From Saccharothrix sp. NRRL B-16348 (GTDB lineage Bacteria > Actinomycetota > Actinomycetes > Mycobacteriales > Pseudonocardiaceae), in the NCBI RefSeq assembly GCF_001280085.1, contig NZ_LGED01000136.1, forward strand, positions 62,001 to 126,000: a DNA stretch of 64,000 bases, written 5' to 3'. The translations under genes and the position numbers were made by a program. The stretch's first letter is position 1. Every line of letters begins with the position of its first letter. A model generated the notes under the pieces. It did no database searches. It was not told the origin of the DNA and worked only from the letters and a program-made list of their open reading frames with translations. Positions 17,673 through 27,405 of the stretch are shown here, piece by piece.

Positions 17673-18173
17673 TTGACACCGCCGACCTTCGACTCGGACG
17701 ACGTGGTCATCCGCGCACTGTCCCTGCCGGCGGTTCTACCCGGCCGAACACGCGCGCGGTCAAGGAAACTCGATGTCGGAGACCTGTACGCCAGGGTCAA
17801 CAACACCACCCTGCACTTCGCCTTGTCCTCTGTGGACCATCGCGGACGACTGACCAGCCGGCAAACCTTCAGTCACCTGCAGTGGCCTCCAGGTAAAACC
17901 CTTACAAGCACCTTTGGGCGCAACTACGTCCTGCTCCGTCCCGCCGCCGACGGCGAGCTCACCGTCGGCGAGCGAGGGCGACTTCTGCTGCCGTCCAACC
18001 TTCTGCACTACTGCGGGATCGGCGCCCACCGACAGATCCTGCTGATCGCCGCAGCAGACCACGACATGCTCGTCGTCCACCCACAACAGAACATCGCGGA
18101 GATGGTCCGCGGGTTCCACGAGGCACAGTTCCAACGAAACGTACACAGGAGGGTTTCCGGTGACCACCGCTGA
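17673..18173 (+). CDS. AbrB/SpoVT-like DNA-binding protein next to integrase
   Basis: 166 residues from a TTG (a GTG at 17703 is the alternative). The N-terminal MTPPTFDSDDVVIRALSLP and VGDLYARV, and a C-terminal swapped-hairpin-like segment GRLLLPSNLLHYCGIGAHR...LLIAAADHDMLVVHP, resemble actinobacterial AbrB-family proteins that often precede tyrosine integrases. The gene overlaps the integrase start by 14 bases, so the two are co-expressed. Likely role: regulating the integrase or element. The first ~60 residues may vary with the true start. Confidence 0.6.
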   Translation: MTPPTFDSDDVVIRALSLPAVLPGRTRARSRKLDVGDLYARVNNTTLHFALSSVDHRGRLTSRQTFSHLQWPPGKTLTSTFGRNYVLLRPAADGELTVGERGRLLLPSNLLHYCGIGAHRQILLIAAADHDMLVVHPQQNIAEMVRGFHEAQFQRNVHRRVSGDHR

Positions 18174-19185
18174 GGAACTCACCATGGCGCACTTACTCCT
18201 CGAGCGCCTTGGCATCTCTCTCGAAGACCTGACCAACGCCACCCCGCCGGCGCCGACGTTCGCGGAGTTCATACCGATCGTCAGCAACGCGGTACCAGTG
18301 GGAACCCGCCGGGTCTACAAGCCCTACTGGGGGAAGCTGACCGAAACGTGGGGCGCGCTGCGCATCGACGAGATCCGCGCCACCGACGTCAACTGGTTCA
18401 TCGAACACACCAGAAAGACCGCAGCCATACGACGATCGAGCCGGGGCGGACACAGCGCCGCCGAACACGCCTACCGCGCACTGCGATGTGTCTACAGGTA
18501 CGCGATATTGAACAGAGTGATCGACCAGCGAAACGACCCCACCGCCATGGTGACCAAACCGAAACATGTCAAGTCCAACCGACACGCGATCGACAACACC
18601 CTGCTCGGCCAGATCGTGGAAGTCGCCTCGACCACCGGCGACGACCCCACACTCGACGCGATCATGATCCGCCTGCACCTTGAGACGGCCGCACGCCGAG
18701 CCGGAGCACTCGGCCTGCGACCGCAGGACCTCGATCCCAAGCGATCGCTGATCCGACTCAGCGAGAAGGGCGACATCACCCGCTGGCAACCGGTGTCCCC
18801 TCACCTGATGACACACCTGCTACACCTGACGGAAAGCCGCGGCGACCCCGACGACAACCGCCCCATACTCCGCTACCGGAACGGAACGCCGATAACGGCG
18901 CGACGTTACGACCACCTGTGGGAACGTATCGGCCAACACGTGGACACCGTACGAGCGCTCGGCATCACGACCCACTGGCTGCGGCACACCACACTCACCT
19001 GGGTGGAACGCAACTTCGGCTACGCCGTGGCCAGAGCCTTCGCCGGTCACGCCGCCTCCAGCTCCCGCTTCGGCGTGACCGCCACCTACGTACGCGCCGG
19101 CATCAGCGAAGTCGCCGAAGCCCTCGCCGCACTGACCGGAGAAGCTCATCCGCTCGCCCCGGCCCCTGGCCCCGAACCAGGCTGA
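18160..19185 (+). CDS. Tyrosine recombinase/integrase
   Basis: 341 residues from a GTG with AGGAGG seven bases upstream. Core SAM-like domain at about 30-140; catalytic domain with Arg in HLETAARRAGAL (~178), Lys in SEKGDITRW (~205), HWLRHTT (~271), GHA (~298) and Tyr in TYVRAG (~308). All catalytic positions appear present, so it may be active. It is co-transcribed with the AbrB-like gene. Immediately downstream and convergent is a truncated ThyA-like gene, so the attachment site may lie near 19190-19250. No tRNA was seen there. Confidence 0.88.
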   Translation: MTTAEELTMAHLLLERLGISLEDLTNATPPAPTFAEFIPIVSNAVPVGTRRVYKPYWGKLTETWGALRIDEIRATDVNWFIEHTRKTAAIRRSSRGGHSAAEHAYRALRCVYRYAILNRVIDQRNDPTAMVTKPKHVKSNRHAIDNTLLGQIVEVASTTGDDPTLDAIMIRLHLETAARRAGALGLRPQDLDPKRSLIRLSEKGDITRWQPVSPHLMTHLLHLTESRGDPDDNRPILRYRNGTPITARRYDHLWERIGQHVDTVRALGITTHWLRHTTLTWVERNFGYAVARAFAGHAASSSRFGVTATYVRAGISEVAEALAALTGEAHPLAPAPGPEPG

Positions 19186-19194
19186 CCTCCGCGA

Positions 19195-19671
19195 CAGCAG
19201 GCCGGACAGTGTGGCATCCCAGGGTTCGGCAAGGTTTGACGACCGGTGTACGTCCACCGCTCCCTCGGTGAGCAGGAAGTGGACCAGGGTGAGCGTCGGG
19301 AACCGTGCGGTCGGGTCGTCGATCCGGTCGCCGATCGGGTCCACCGGCACCGCCAGTGCCCGACTGCTGTTCGGTCGGGCGCGCAGCACCGCCACCACCC
19401 GGTCGATCTGGTCCAGGTCCTCGCGGAAGCGTCGCAGGCGTTCGCCATGATTGAACTGCATACCCCGGCCAGCTTGCGCGTTCTGCGACCAGCCAACCAT
19501 CTCGGTGCACCACTGCTGCAGTTGGTGTGGTGCGTGACCGGGTACATCGGCGTATGTGGGCGGCACGATTGGGACGGTCGCGCCGTCGGCTTGCGGCACA
19601 CGGTCGGCGTCGGCAAGCTCTCCGGTTGCCGGACTGCACCGAGGCTGGTGGCCGGTGGGTGCGGGCGTCAC
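19195..19671 (-). pseudogene. Thymidylate-synthase-like protein, 3'-truncated
   Basis: From GTG 19671 (GTGA overlap with the upstream stop) the frame encodes GERLRRFREDLDQIDRVV, LRARPNSSRALAVPVDP, LTLVHFLLTEGAVDVH and RSSNL, matching the order of the thymidylate synthase/dCMP hydroxymethylase fold (Y/G..LR, R.SRRAi...P, l..iqFllr.g.L, RS.N). The active-site Cys loop appears replaced, and the C-terminal third is missing where the integrase gene begins on the other strand. Probably cut by insertion of the integrase module. Confidence is limited by the short match. Confidence 0.5.
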
Positions 19672-20747
19672 CGTTCAGGCCACCGAGTCGCGCTGATCTT
19701 GATCTCGGCTCTCGCAGCGAGGATTCCGTAGGCGTGCGCGCTGCGGACGACGTCGCACCACAGGTCAAGATGAGGTTGGACGGTGGAGACGAGGCCGTCC
19801 CCGAACATCTGCAGGGTCCTGATGGCTACGTCGGGCTCAGTGCTCTGCGAGATCACTCGCCGCAGGGTGACCTCGATGGCGTTTCCCAACGTGCGGTCGG
19901 GATGCGCGGGGTCTCCTTCGGCGATGATCAGATCCATGATCGCCAGGGGATCCACCGGGTGAACGGGGCGGGGAATGTAGTCCAACCGGTGGAAGTGGAG
20001 CATGAAGTAGCCCCGCTCGAACGCGACCTTCAGCAAGAACGCGAGTGATTCGGAGACATCATCCGGCCTGGCGGCCGGCGGTGCATCCCCCAGGCCGGAT
20101 CTTCGAAGGAACGTATCGGTTTGGCTGTAGGCGACGGCGTCGATGACAGGCCGCATGCCCCGGGGAATGAGGTCGAGTTGGGCTTGAAGGTCTCCCACTT
20201 CCTCCAGGCAGTTGTCGAAGTTCACGAGGAATGCCAGGACCGGCAGGTTCAACTCGTCCTTCAGCTTGCTGAGCTGATCCGGTGTCGGCGCGATGTGCAC
20301 GCCTCCGCTGACCCCACCACCTACCTGGATCACGGTCCCGAAGACTTGTCCGTACATCTGGTTGTGCGTGGAAGGCTGGCCGGGCGTCGGTCGGGTGTCC
20401 CAGGCGTCCAGTTCCTCGGCCAGCCCGGTGCCGGATCCTTCGTCGAGGTGGCCCAGGTCTGCGATGGTGTCGGACCATTTCTTCTGGGCGAATTGTGCGG
20501 TCATGCCGCCGTCCACCTGGCCGATCGTGTCCCAGGTCGTTCCCCGAGCCCGTTCCAGGTCCACGGCGATGACCACCAGTCGCTCGACATCCTTCGACAC
20601 CCGCAGCGCTTCGCGGAGGTAGTCGCCGTCGTGGTGCCCACGTTCTGTGGGAACCAGTTGCCGAGCCAGGCTGGACAGGCGTCGCGCCGCAGCGGAGTAC
20701 CTCCGCCGCGCTGCCGCAGCAGCTTCATCCGGTTCACGTGTCGTCAT
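19668..20747 (-). CDS. Hypothetical protein coupled to the ThyA-like gene
   Basis: 359 residues. An N-terminal helical segment (ARRLSSLARQLV, RVSKDVERLVVIAVDLER, GTTWDTIGQVDGGMTAQFAQKKW) resembles the helical region before an HTH in several actinobacterial proteins. A Gly-rich strand region follows (VFGTVIQVGGGVSGGVHI) and a helical C-terminus. No membrane segment or enzyme motif. The GTGA overlap with the ThyA-like gene indicates one operon. The VIQVGGGVSGGVHI segment resembles short motifs in some conflict-system proteins, but no function is assigned. Confidence 0.5.
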   Translation of the reverse strand: MTTREPDEAAAAARRRYSAAARRLSSLARQLVPTERGHHDGDYLREALRVSKDVERLVVIAVDLERARGTTWDTIGQVDGGMTAQFAQKKWSDTIADLGHLDEGSGTGLAEELDAWDTRPTPGQPSTHNQMYGQVFGTVIQVGGGVSGGVHIAPTPDQLSKLKDELNLPVLAFLVNFDNCLEEVGDLQAQLDLIPRGMRPVIDAVAYSQTDTFLRRSGLGDAPPAARPDDVSESLAFLLKVAFERGYFMLHFHRLDYIPRPVHPVDPLAIMDLIIAEGDPAHPDRTLGNAIEVTLRRVISQSTEPDVAIRTLQMFGDGLVSTVQPHLDLWCDVVRSAHAYGILAARAEIKISATRWPER

Positions 20748-20886
20748 ATCGTCAACCTATAGCCGACTCGAACCGTATTACGGTGCCAGCCAAGACGATC
20801 GATTCGTTATATATGGATTTATTAGCCTCGAAACGCTCTTTCAGCTGATCAGCGGCGATGGCTCCCCGAAAGGGCGTGATCTTCAG

Positions 20887-21291
20887 GTGACTACGGCCGT
20901 GGGCGGCGCCGACACCCTGTTCGGCGGCGACGGCAACGACCTCCTGATCGGCGACTTCCGCGCCATCAACGGCCCGGCGGCCCTCGGGTTGCCCGGGAAC
21001 GACAGCATCGACGGCGGCCTCGGCGCCGACGTGATCGCCGGCGACTACATCGACATCACCCTCACCCTCGTCGGCGCCGCCCTGGCAGCCGCCAACGACA
21101 CCATCGTCGGCGGCGACGGCATCGACACCATCTACGGCGACGCCAAGACCGGCAACGCATCCCTGGTCGACGCCGGCGCCGGATTCGCCGACACCATCAA
21201 CGGCGCAGCCGGCACCGCCGACACCGCACAGGCCGGCCCCGGCACCGACACCTGCACCAACGTCGAAACCACCACCGGCTGCGAACCGTAA
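20887..21291 (+). pseudogene. RTX-type calcium-binding repeat fragment
   Basis: The frame carries glycine/aspartate nonapeptide repeats: GGADTLFGGDGNDLLIGDF, GNDSIDGGLGADVIAGD, NDTIVGGDGIDTIYGD, GAGFADTINGAAG, ending DTCTNVETTTGCEP. This is the parallel beta-roll of RTX proteins. No signal peptide and no plausible start precede it (only a GTG at 20887 without a ribosome site), so it is probably the 3' end of a lost secreted protein. Confidence 0.65.
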
Positions 21292-21732
21292 GAACCCGCC
21301 GAGCGAACACGCAACAGACGGACATCGTCCACACCGGACGAACTGCCGGTCGGTGAACTCCGCATCCCGACCAGCAGTTCCCCGCCGCGGTGGCGGCGAA
21401 CTCCACCCGCTCCGGCCGGCTCTGGAGCGCACGTGGATCCGTCTGCTCGTCCCGCCTCACGAGACGACGGCCATCCTCAAATTCCCGCCCGGATAGGCAG
21501 GCGGGCTCGACGGGTGATCGGCTGACCCGGCCTGCTCTCCGGTGGTGTGGGTGCCCGAACCGTGGCGGAAGGATCACGGTCGCAGCGGCGCGCCTCACCA
21601 CCGCCCTCAACCTGATCCGCCGGGACGCATGGTGGAGCGGCGCATAGCCCAACAACGCAACAGAGTCCCAGGGCGCTGTCCATCGAACGCACCGACCGAC
21701 CAGGCGATCCGGCTCGGCCGAAGTGCGCCGGG
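21292..21732. other. Gap with a possible IS1182-type transposase tail
   Basis: No intact gene. On the plus strand near 21580-21647, ARLTTALNLIRRDAWWSG resembles the extreme C-terminus of IS1182-like transposases, but 23 residues are too few for certainty. The rest shows nothing recognisable. Confidence 0.3.
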
Positions 21733-23496
21733 TCAGGACCCGCTGCATAGTTCGAACCCGGAAGCGTAGTCGCGTTGTCCGGCGAGGATGTCGGTCACGA
21801 TGTCGCCCGGGCCGAGTTGGAAGCCGAGGTAGAGGTCTTCTGGGCCCGCGATCAGCAGAATCGAGCCTCGTTCGTTCTCGAGGCGCTCGTCACGGTGGCC
21901 GGGGTAGGCCACGCGCACTTCTTGGGCGGTGGAGCCCACGCCGATTCCTTTGTCGGTCCGCACTCCTCTGGGGGGATTGACGCCGACGGTACGGCCGGCC
22001 TCGGCGGTGATCAACGTACTCAGCCGCTGTTCCCAGTCCGCGCTCCAGCCTCCGTCGGCCAGCGCCGTGCAACGCCTGCCGATCCGCATGGCGGTGAGGT
22101 CGGCGACACCTGTGGCCATCGCCTGCTCGGCGGTGAGACCGATGGTCAGCGGTCCGTAGCCGTGGAATGTCAGGCGAAGCGGTTTGAGCGCTGGGCTGAG
22201 GGCCCACGCGGCAGGGGGGAGTTCGCGGTCGAGGAACCACTCGGCGAGCTGGAGCACCTTCCCCGCGAGCCACACCAGGATCATCGCCCGCCGGGCGAGT
22301 TTGATCCGTTCGGTGGTCTCCTGCACCGCGGGAACCTTCGAACCGTTGGCCTTCGTAAGCACCATGGCGAGCGCCTGTTGCGCTATGTGATCGGCGTTGG
22401 CCACCGCGCACCGGGCGATCTCTGCGGCCGCTGCGAGCGCGTCGCCTCGTCCGGCTGGTTGCGTGAGGTCGTGCAGGCACTGGCCGGCCATGGCCATGGT
22501 CATGGCGATCGCCACACCCCGATTGTCCTGGCCCACTACAGCGCTGACTGCGTCGTACATCTGACCGGCCAGTGCGTAGACCGGGCTGGGGTCTGCGGTA
22601 ATCAGAGGTTGGTCGCCTGCGGCTCGGACCTGCGCTTCGGTGAAGCGGAGTTCGACTTCCTCCCCACCGGGCAGGAGCACCCTGCCGCCGAACAGATCGG
22701 TGATCGTCCCGCTCGGCGACAACGCCCGTGTCATCAGCTGCTGCAGGAGGTCCTCGCCGGCCAGGCCGCGCAGCGACTTCGACAAGGTGTCCTCTGTGTA
22801 CTGGGGCACGGCAGCCGGGACGACAGCCGTGCCGTACGCACGGTTGCCCGCCACCTTCACGACCATGATGTCGGGATCGCCGTCCATGCCGCCGACACAC
22901 CACCGCATCGGCGAGTGGCGGTCGTCGAAGAACGTGGCATCGCCGGCCCAGTCGGGGACTGTGCCGTGGCATGACGGCTTGTCGCGCCGCCGGGTGAACA
23001 CGTTGTAGACGAAGTCCGTGAACGTGGTGAAGTGGTCGACCTGCGCGGTGAGCGTCTTGCGGTCCTCGGACAGCGTTGTCGGGATCGCGGTCCAGGTGTC
23101 CGTCCCGGGGTCGAAAAACGCGATCGACGCCTGCTGCCCTTCCTGCAGAGCGGAGTCCAGGCGCCGCCGGACGGTGACGCCCTCCGGCGGCACGGTCCCG
23201 GCGGTCAAGGACAACTCGACCGGTGCGCCCGCTGTCAGGTCTCCCGGGGTCGTGAGTTCGTCCAACACCTCTGTCGCACGCGCCTCGCTTCCCAGGCCCG
23301 CCGCCAGCACCAAGTCGCCGCCGACAGTGCCGTGCAGCTCGGCCGACCACCCATGTGAATCCACCACGCTGCCCGCCGTGGCAGGCGTGCTGACCATCCA
23401 CGATTCGTCGGTCGGAGGCGTCGGCTGTGAACCGGTGCACGCAGGGCACAGCGAGAACGACAGGACCAGCACCACGATCGAACGCAGCAGACGCAT
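21733..23496 (-). CDS. Large envelope lipoprotein, paralogue of the divergent 23802 gene
   Basis: 587 residues. Signal peptide MRLLRSIVVLVLSFSLCPAC with the lipobox Cys at about 20. The extracellular part has an Ig/FN-like region, then CHGTVPDW near 178, a Cys-containing strand segment, a long helical middle (about 300-440) and a C-terminal globular part with a final Cys. The divergent protein shares CHGTVPDW, a VVK(V/I)A.NR motif and LLLPG-GEEV...F. No enzymatic motif recognised. A secreted scaffold, inhibitor or antigen is possible. Confidence 0.6.
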   Translation of the reverse strand: MRLLRSIVVLVLSFSLCPACTGSQPTPPTDESWMVSTPATAGSVVDSHGWSAELHGTVGGDLVLAAGLGSEARATEVLDELTTPGDLTAGAPVELSLTAGTVPPEGVTVRRRLDSALQEGQQASIAFFDPGTDTWTAIPTTLSEDRKTLTAQVDHFTTFTDFVYNVFTRRRDKPSCHGTVPDWAGDATFFDDRHSPMRWCVGGMDGDPDIMVVKVAGNRAYGTAVVPAAVPQYTEDTLSKSLRGLAGEDLLQQLMTRALSPSGTITDLFGGRVLLPGGEEVELRFTEAQVRAAGDQPLITADPSPVYALAGQMYDAVSAVVGQDNRGVAIAMTMAMAGQCLHDLTQPAGRGDALAAAAEIARCAVANADHIAQQALAMVLTKANGSKVPAVQETTERIKLARRAMILVWLAGKVLQLAEWFLDRELPPAAWALSPALKPLRLTFHGYGPLTIGLTAEQAMATGVADLTAMRIGRRCTALADGGWSADWEQRLSTLITAEAGRTVGVNPPRGVRTDKGIGVGSTAQEVRVAYPGHRDERLENERGSILLIAGPEDLYLGFQLGPGDIVTDILAGQRDYASGFELCSGS

Positions 23497-23801
23497 CGCG
23501 CGCTCCCAGCGTCAGCGACCGGAAGATGAGCTGATCCGGCCCTTTCACCGTCCATCGCAGCCTCCGTTCGCTGCGTTAGTGCCGAGCCTGCGACACACAC
23601 GATCGGGTGAAACATCTCTACTTCCGGTCCGCGTGCGACGGCACAGGCCGTGGGACGTGAATGACGTTCCAACGTGCCTCGGAAGCCGGCAGCTGCCGCG
23701 CATCGACGTGTCGGAACCGGCCGGTGGTGGAGGTGCCCGTCGGTAACGCCGCCGGGGCCGGTAGCGAAATGCCGAGCACATCATGAGCGTGGAGGAATCC
23801 G
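23497..23801. promoter_or_regulatory. Divergent promoter region of the paralogous pair
   Basis: 305 bases between the start codons of two divergently oriented paralogues. GGGAGCGCGCG precedes the leftward ATG and GGAGGAATCCG the rightward ATG. No clear operator was identified, but the arrangement implies shared control. Confidence 0.4.
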
Positions 23802-25733
23802 ATGGCGGATCCGGTCAGATCTCGACACCGCGCCCTGGTCGTCACGGGTGTGGCCGTGCTCGTCGTGGCGGCCCTGGTCGTCTGGTCGGTGTGGCCCTCG
23901 GACACCGACTCCGCCGCGGCGGGCCCGGTCGACTCGGTCGAGTTGGCACCGGACCGGGACACCGAGGTGGTGATCGACGAGCACTGGTCGATCCACGTGC
24001 CGCGGGGCGGTGTGCCCGCCGCGTCCACGCTGAGCATCGACCGGGTGGAGTTGCCCGCGCACCCCGGCGCTGACGTCCCGCTGAGTTCCGCCCGGCTCCG
24101 CTTGTCGACCGGCCAACCGAGCGCGCCGTGGACGTTCACCTGGCGAGCCGAGCAGCCCTTGCCCGACGACCACGTGCTCTACCTGGTCGACGACTCCGGT
24201 GACGGCACCGGCTTCGATCCGGCGGTGGACGACTCCGCGGCCGTCTCGAATGCCCGGATCCGGGTCGCCGAGATGTCCGGCGACCGCCGCTCGGGCACCG
24301 TGCCGGTGGACCACCTCAGCTTCAAGTCGTGGTTCGAGGGCGTCATCAGCGCAACCACCAACGCCCTCGGCGAGTTCTTCGGCACCCGTGCGGACGCGCC
24401 GCAGTGCCACGGCACGGTACCGGACTGGCTGGACGAGATCGTCTTCCTGGACGACGTCAACGGCCCACTGCGGGTGTGCGCGGGGTCGGATCCGAAGGAC
24501 CCCGCGGTCACGGTGGTGAAGATCGCCAACAACCGCGGCGGGGGCATGGTGCTCACCTCACCCGTCGCCCCGACCTGGGCGTGGCAGCGGGCGATCAGCG
24601 ACCACGTCGACGAGTGGCCAGCCGCACTGGTCGGCCAGGCGTTGATCAAGCTCGGCGTGCAGGAGCAGGCGGTGGGGCGCAGCTGGCTGCTGCTGCCCGG
24701 TGACGAGGTGCACCTCGGGTTCGACGAGGACGCCGTGCGAACTGCCGGTGCCTCGGCCGCGCTCGTGGCCCGCACCGACCCGCTGCTGATGGCGGTCGGC
24801 ACCATCACCCAACTGGTGTCGGACCAGCTGGACGGGACCAGCGCATGGAGCTACGTCCTGGTGGCTGCCTGCGTGCAAGGCGCCGGGGCGGACCTGGTCG
24901 CCGATCGGACCGCCGGCGGCATCGCCTCGGCGGTCGCGTCGTTGGCCGGGTGCGCGGTCGAGCAGGCCGAGGTGATCGTGCGCACGCTGCGCGCCGCCCT
25001 ACCCGACGCGACGTGGCAGCGCCTGTCACCGCAGGTCTACCAGACCGCGAACACCGCCAAACGCGCCCTGGGCAGGGTGCTCGCCATCGCCGGGATCACG
25101 TTCATCGCCACCGATGCCGCCACCACGCTCATGCTCGATGCCGCCGCGTTCACCGTCACCCTCTTCCCGACGGTCAAACCGAAACCCACCCCGACCAAGG
25201 TGGTGACGCTGGTGGGCATGGCAGCCGACGGGACGCCCGCACCGGGGTTCACCGTGCGAGACCAAGGCGGGTCGGTCGAGTGCTCCTCGGCATCGATCGC
25301 GGCCGTCCGGGACGACATCGTGTCCTGCTCACCCAGCGCCGCGGGCGCGGACGTGTGCTGGGTGGGCCCCGACCGGCGCGCCCTCGTGTGCGGTGGGCTG
25401 CCGTGGGACAAGACGATCACCCTGGCCCGGTCCGACGCCCCCGTACCACCCACGACCAAGGTTGCCAACCCGACACCGTGGGGCCTGGAGTTGGCCAACG
25501 GGGCGAAGTGCAGGCTGCGCAACGGCGGTTCCTGGGACGGTCGCGCCGACGACTACGTCGGCGCCTACTACTGCCCCGATCACGACCCTGTGCTCATCAA
25601 GGCAGGCGACGAAGCCATCGTCGACAACTCCGGACCCATGTGGACCGTGTTGGTAGGCCCGTTGGGCGGGGCCGATGAGCAGTTCCCACCGCCTGAGCGT
25701 ATCGCCGTGACCGTCGCCTACTTCGCCGGGTGA
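23802..25733 (+). CDS. Membrane-anchored envelope protein, paralogue of the 21733 gene
   Basis: 643 residues, GGAGGAATCCG before ATG 23802. One N-terminal transmembrane anchor (ALVVTGVAVLVVAALVVWSV, about 10-30), then extracellular: a ZU5/Ig-like opening (DEHWSIHVPRGGVPAASTLS), CHGTVPDW near 206, VTVVKIANNRGGG, WLLLPGDEVHLGF, a long Ala-rich helical region at about 330-450, and a Cys-rich C-terminal domain (CRLRNGGSWDGRADDYVGAY). The partner on the other strand is a lipoprotein instead, so the pair may form a surface complex or act separately. Function unknown. Confidence 0.6.
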   Translation: MADPVRSRHRALVVTGVAVLVVAALVVWSVWPSDTDSAAAGPVDSVELAPDRDTEVVIDEHWSIHVPRGGVPAASTLSIDRVELPAHPGADVPLSSARLRLSTGQPSAPWTFTWRAEQPLPDDHVLYLVDDSGDGTGFDPAVDDSAAVSNARIRVAEMSGDRRSGTVPVDHLSFKSWFEGVISATTNALGEFFGTRADAPQCHGTVPDWLDEIVFLDDVNGPLRVCAGSDPKDPAVTVVKIANNRGGGMVLTSPVAPTWAWQRAISDHVDEWPAALVGQALIKLGVQEQAVGRSWLLLPGDEVHLGFDEDAVRTAGASAALVARTDPLLMAVGTITQLVSDQLDGTSAWSYVLVAACVQGAGADLVADRTAGGIASAVASLAGCAVEQAEVIVRTLRAALPDATWQRLSPQVYQTANTAKRALGRVLAIAGITFIATDAATTLMLDAAAFTVTLFPTVKPKPTPTKVVTLVGMAADGTPAPGFTVRDQGGSVECSSASIAAVRDDIVSCSPSAAGADVCWVGPDRRALVCGGLPWDKTITLARSDAPVPPTTKVANPTPWGLELANGAKCRLRNGGSWDGRADDYVGAYYCPDHDPVLIKAGDEAIVDNSGPMWTVLVGPLGGADEQFPPPERIAVTVAYFAG

Positions 25734-25771
25734 ACCGCAGCCCGCGCCAAATCTGACATTCGGACGCCGTT

Positions 25772-25808
25772 GACACCCCGACTGGCGGAACGCCGCCCGT
25801 CGGGTGTT
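25772..25808 (+). terminator. Imperfect hairpin after the 23802 gene
   Basis: ACACCCCGAC near 25773 pairs with GTCGGGTGTT near 25799 with a one-base bulge, about 40 bases after the stop. It is a plausible factor-independent terminator without a T-tract. Confidence 0.4.
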
Positions 25809-25939
25809 GTAGCAGGTGATCACCACCATCGCCGGTGGTGTTCGCGTCGGTGAGGGCACCTTCGATGCGCGTGCCTTGGCGCGCCTCGCAATCGACGTCG
25901 GCCCTGGCGAACCCGAGGTCGACCACGTCCGGTCCGGCC

Positions 25940-27265
25940 ACGTTCATCATCCTTATCTTCTGGTGCTGCCAGGGCGCCGCCCTGGCCTGGAAGTCAACAC
26001 CCGCCTGGCCGACTCGATCTACTTCCACAACGGCGCCACGCTGACCGTGAACCTCTACACGCCGTCCGTGCTCACGTGGTCGCAGCGCAACATCACCGTC
26101 AGCCAGACCACCGGCTTCCCGGTATCCGACACCTCCACCCTGACCGTCACCGGCAACGCCGCCGGGTCGTGGACCATGCGACTGCGCATCCCGCCCTGAA
26201 CCAGCGGCGCGACCATCAACGTCAACGTCACCGCCCAGAACATCACCACGACTCCGGGCACCTACGCGAGCCTGACCCGGACGTGGGCCACGGGCGACGC
26301 CGTCACCGTGCGCCTGCCGATGCGAGTCGTCATCCAGCCTGCCAACGACAACACCGAGGTCGCCGCGGTGACCTACGGCCCGGTCGTGCTGTCCGGCAAC
26401 CACGGCGACACGGCGTTCAGCACGCTCCCGTCCCTCGCCACCGCCTCCGTCACCCGCACCAGTTCCTCGTCGCTGGCGTTCACCGCGACCGCCGACGGCG
26501 CCACCGTCAACCTCGGCCCGTTCTACGACGCCCATGGCCACAACTACACCGTGTACTGGAACACCGGCAGTGGCTCGAACACGGGCTACTGCCTGTTCAA
26601 CGCGGCGAGCGGCATGGTGCTTGGCATCCGGGACATGTCCACTGCGGATGGTGGCTCAGCCTTGCAGTGGGGCGACACGGGAACACCGGACCACAACTGG
26701 CACCTTGTCATCGACGGCGCCGCGGTCCGGCTGCGCAACCTCAAGAGCGACAAGGTCCTGGGCATCCTCAACGGCTCCACCGCACAGGGCGCCCAGGCCG
26801 TCCAAGACCCGGACAACGGCAGCACGACAACAACTGGCGGTTCGTGCCCGTCGGCACGCGACGCATCCAGAACTTGCGCAGCGGCCTCCTCCTGGGCGTG
26901 CAGAACATGTCCACCGCGGACGGCGGCCTGGTGATCCAGTGGGACGGCAATGGCACCGCCGACCACCTGTGGACCACGCTGCTCGACTCCGACGGCTACT
27001 TCCGGCTGCGCAACTCCAACAGCGGCAAGGTCCTCGGCGTCGAAGGTGGGACCACCGGCAACGGCGCCCGCGCCGTGCAGTGGGCCGACGACGGCACCGC
27101 GCACCACAAGTGACGACTCCGCCACGGCTCAGGCGGCTACTTCCGCATCCACGCGCCAACGGCGGCCGCGTGCTCGGCGTCAACGGCGCCTCCACCTCGC
27201 GGAGTGCACAGGTGGTCATCTGGGACGACAACGGCACCAACGACCACCTCTGGTCCTTCATCTGA
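25940..27265 (+). pseudogene. GH127-like glycoside hydrolase C-terminus with ricin-B lectin repeats, decayed
   Basis: Pieced across frames: NTRLADSIYFHNGATLTVN and SWTMRLRIPP are typical of the beta-sandwich end of GH127/DUF1680 hydrolases. The next codon is TGA where TGG (Trp) is expected (near 26198). Then TYGPVVLSGNHGDTAF, followed by beta-trefoil lectin repeats with QW motifs (ALQWGDTGTPDHNWHL, VIQWDGNGTADHLW, VIWDDNGTNDHLWSF). Frameshifts lie near 26820 and 27113. The N-terminal catalytic part is missing. Originally a secreted plant-polysaccharide enzyme (arabinofuranosidase-like), now dead. Confidence 0.75.
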
Positions 27266-27405
27266 TCCCGCAGAGCCGTCAGGTGCCCACGACGTCCATC
27301 GAGACGTCGCACGGCATCAGCAGTACCTGTCGAAACCTCATCCCCCGAGTGATGGGGACTGCTCGCACCGAATCGTCCGCACCCTGTGATCAAGGGAGAT
27401 CATCC

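Noticed and set aside
18820..19185. Extension of the ThyA-like minus frame across the integrase
   Set aside because: The stretch antisense to the integrase is Gly/Ala-rich shadow sequence; homology stops near 19240.
19955..20762. Plus-strand frames opposite the 19668-20747 gene
   Set aside because: No domain or ribosome site; the minus-strand gene has GTGA coupling to its neighbour.
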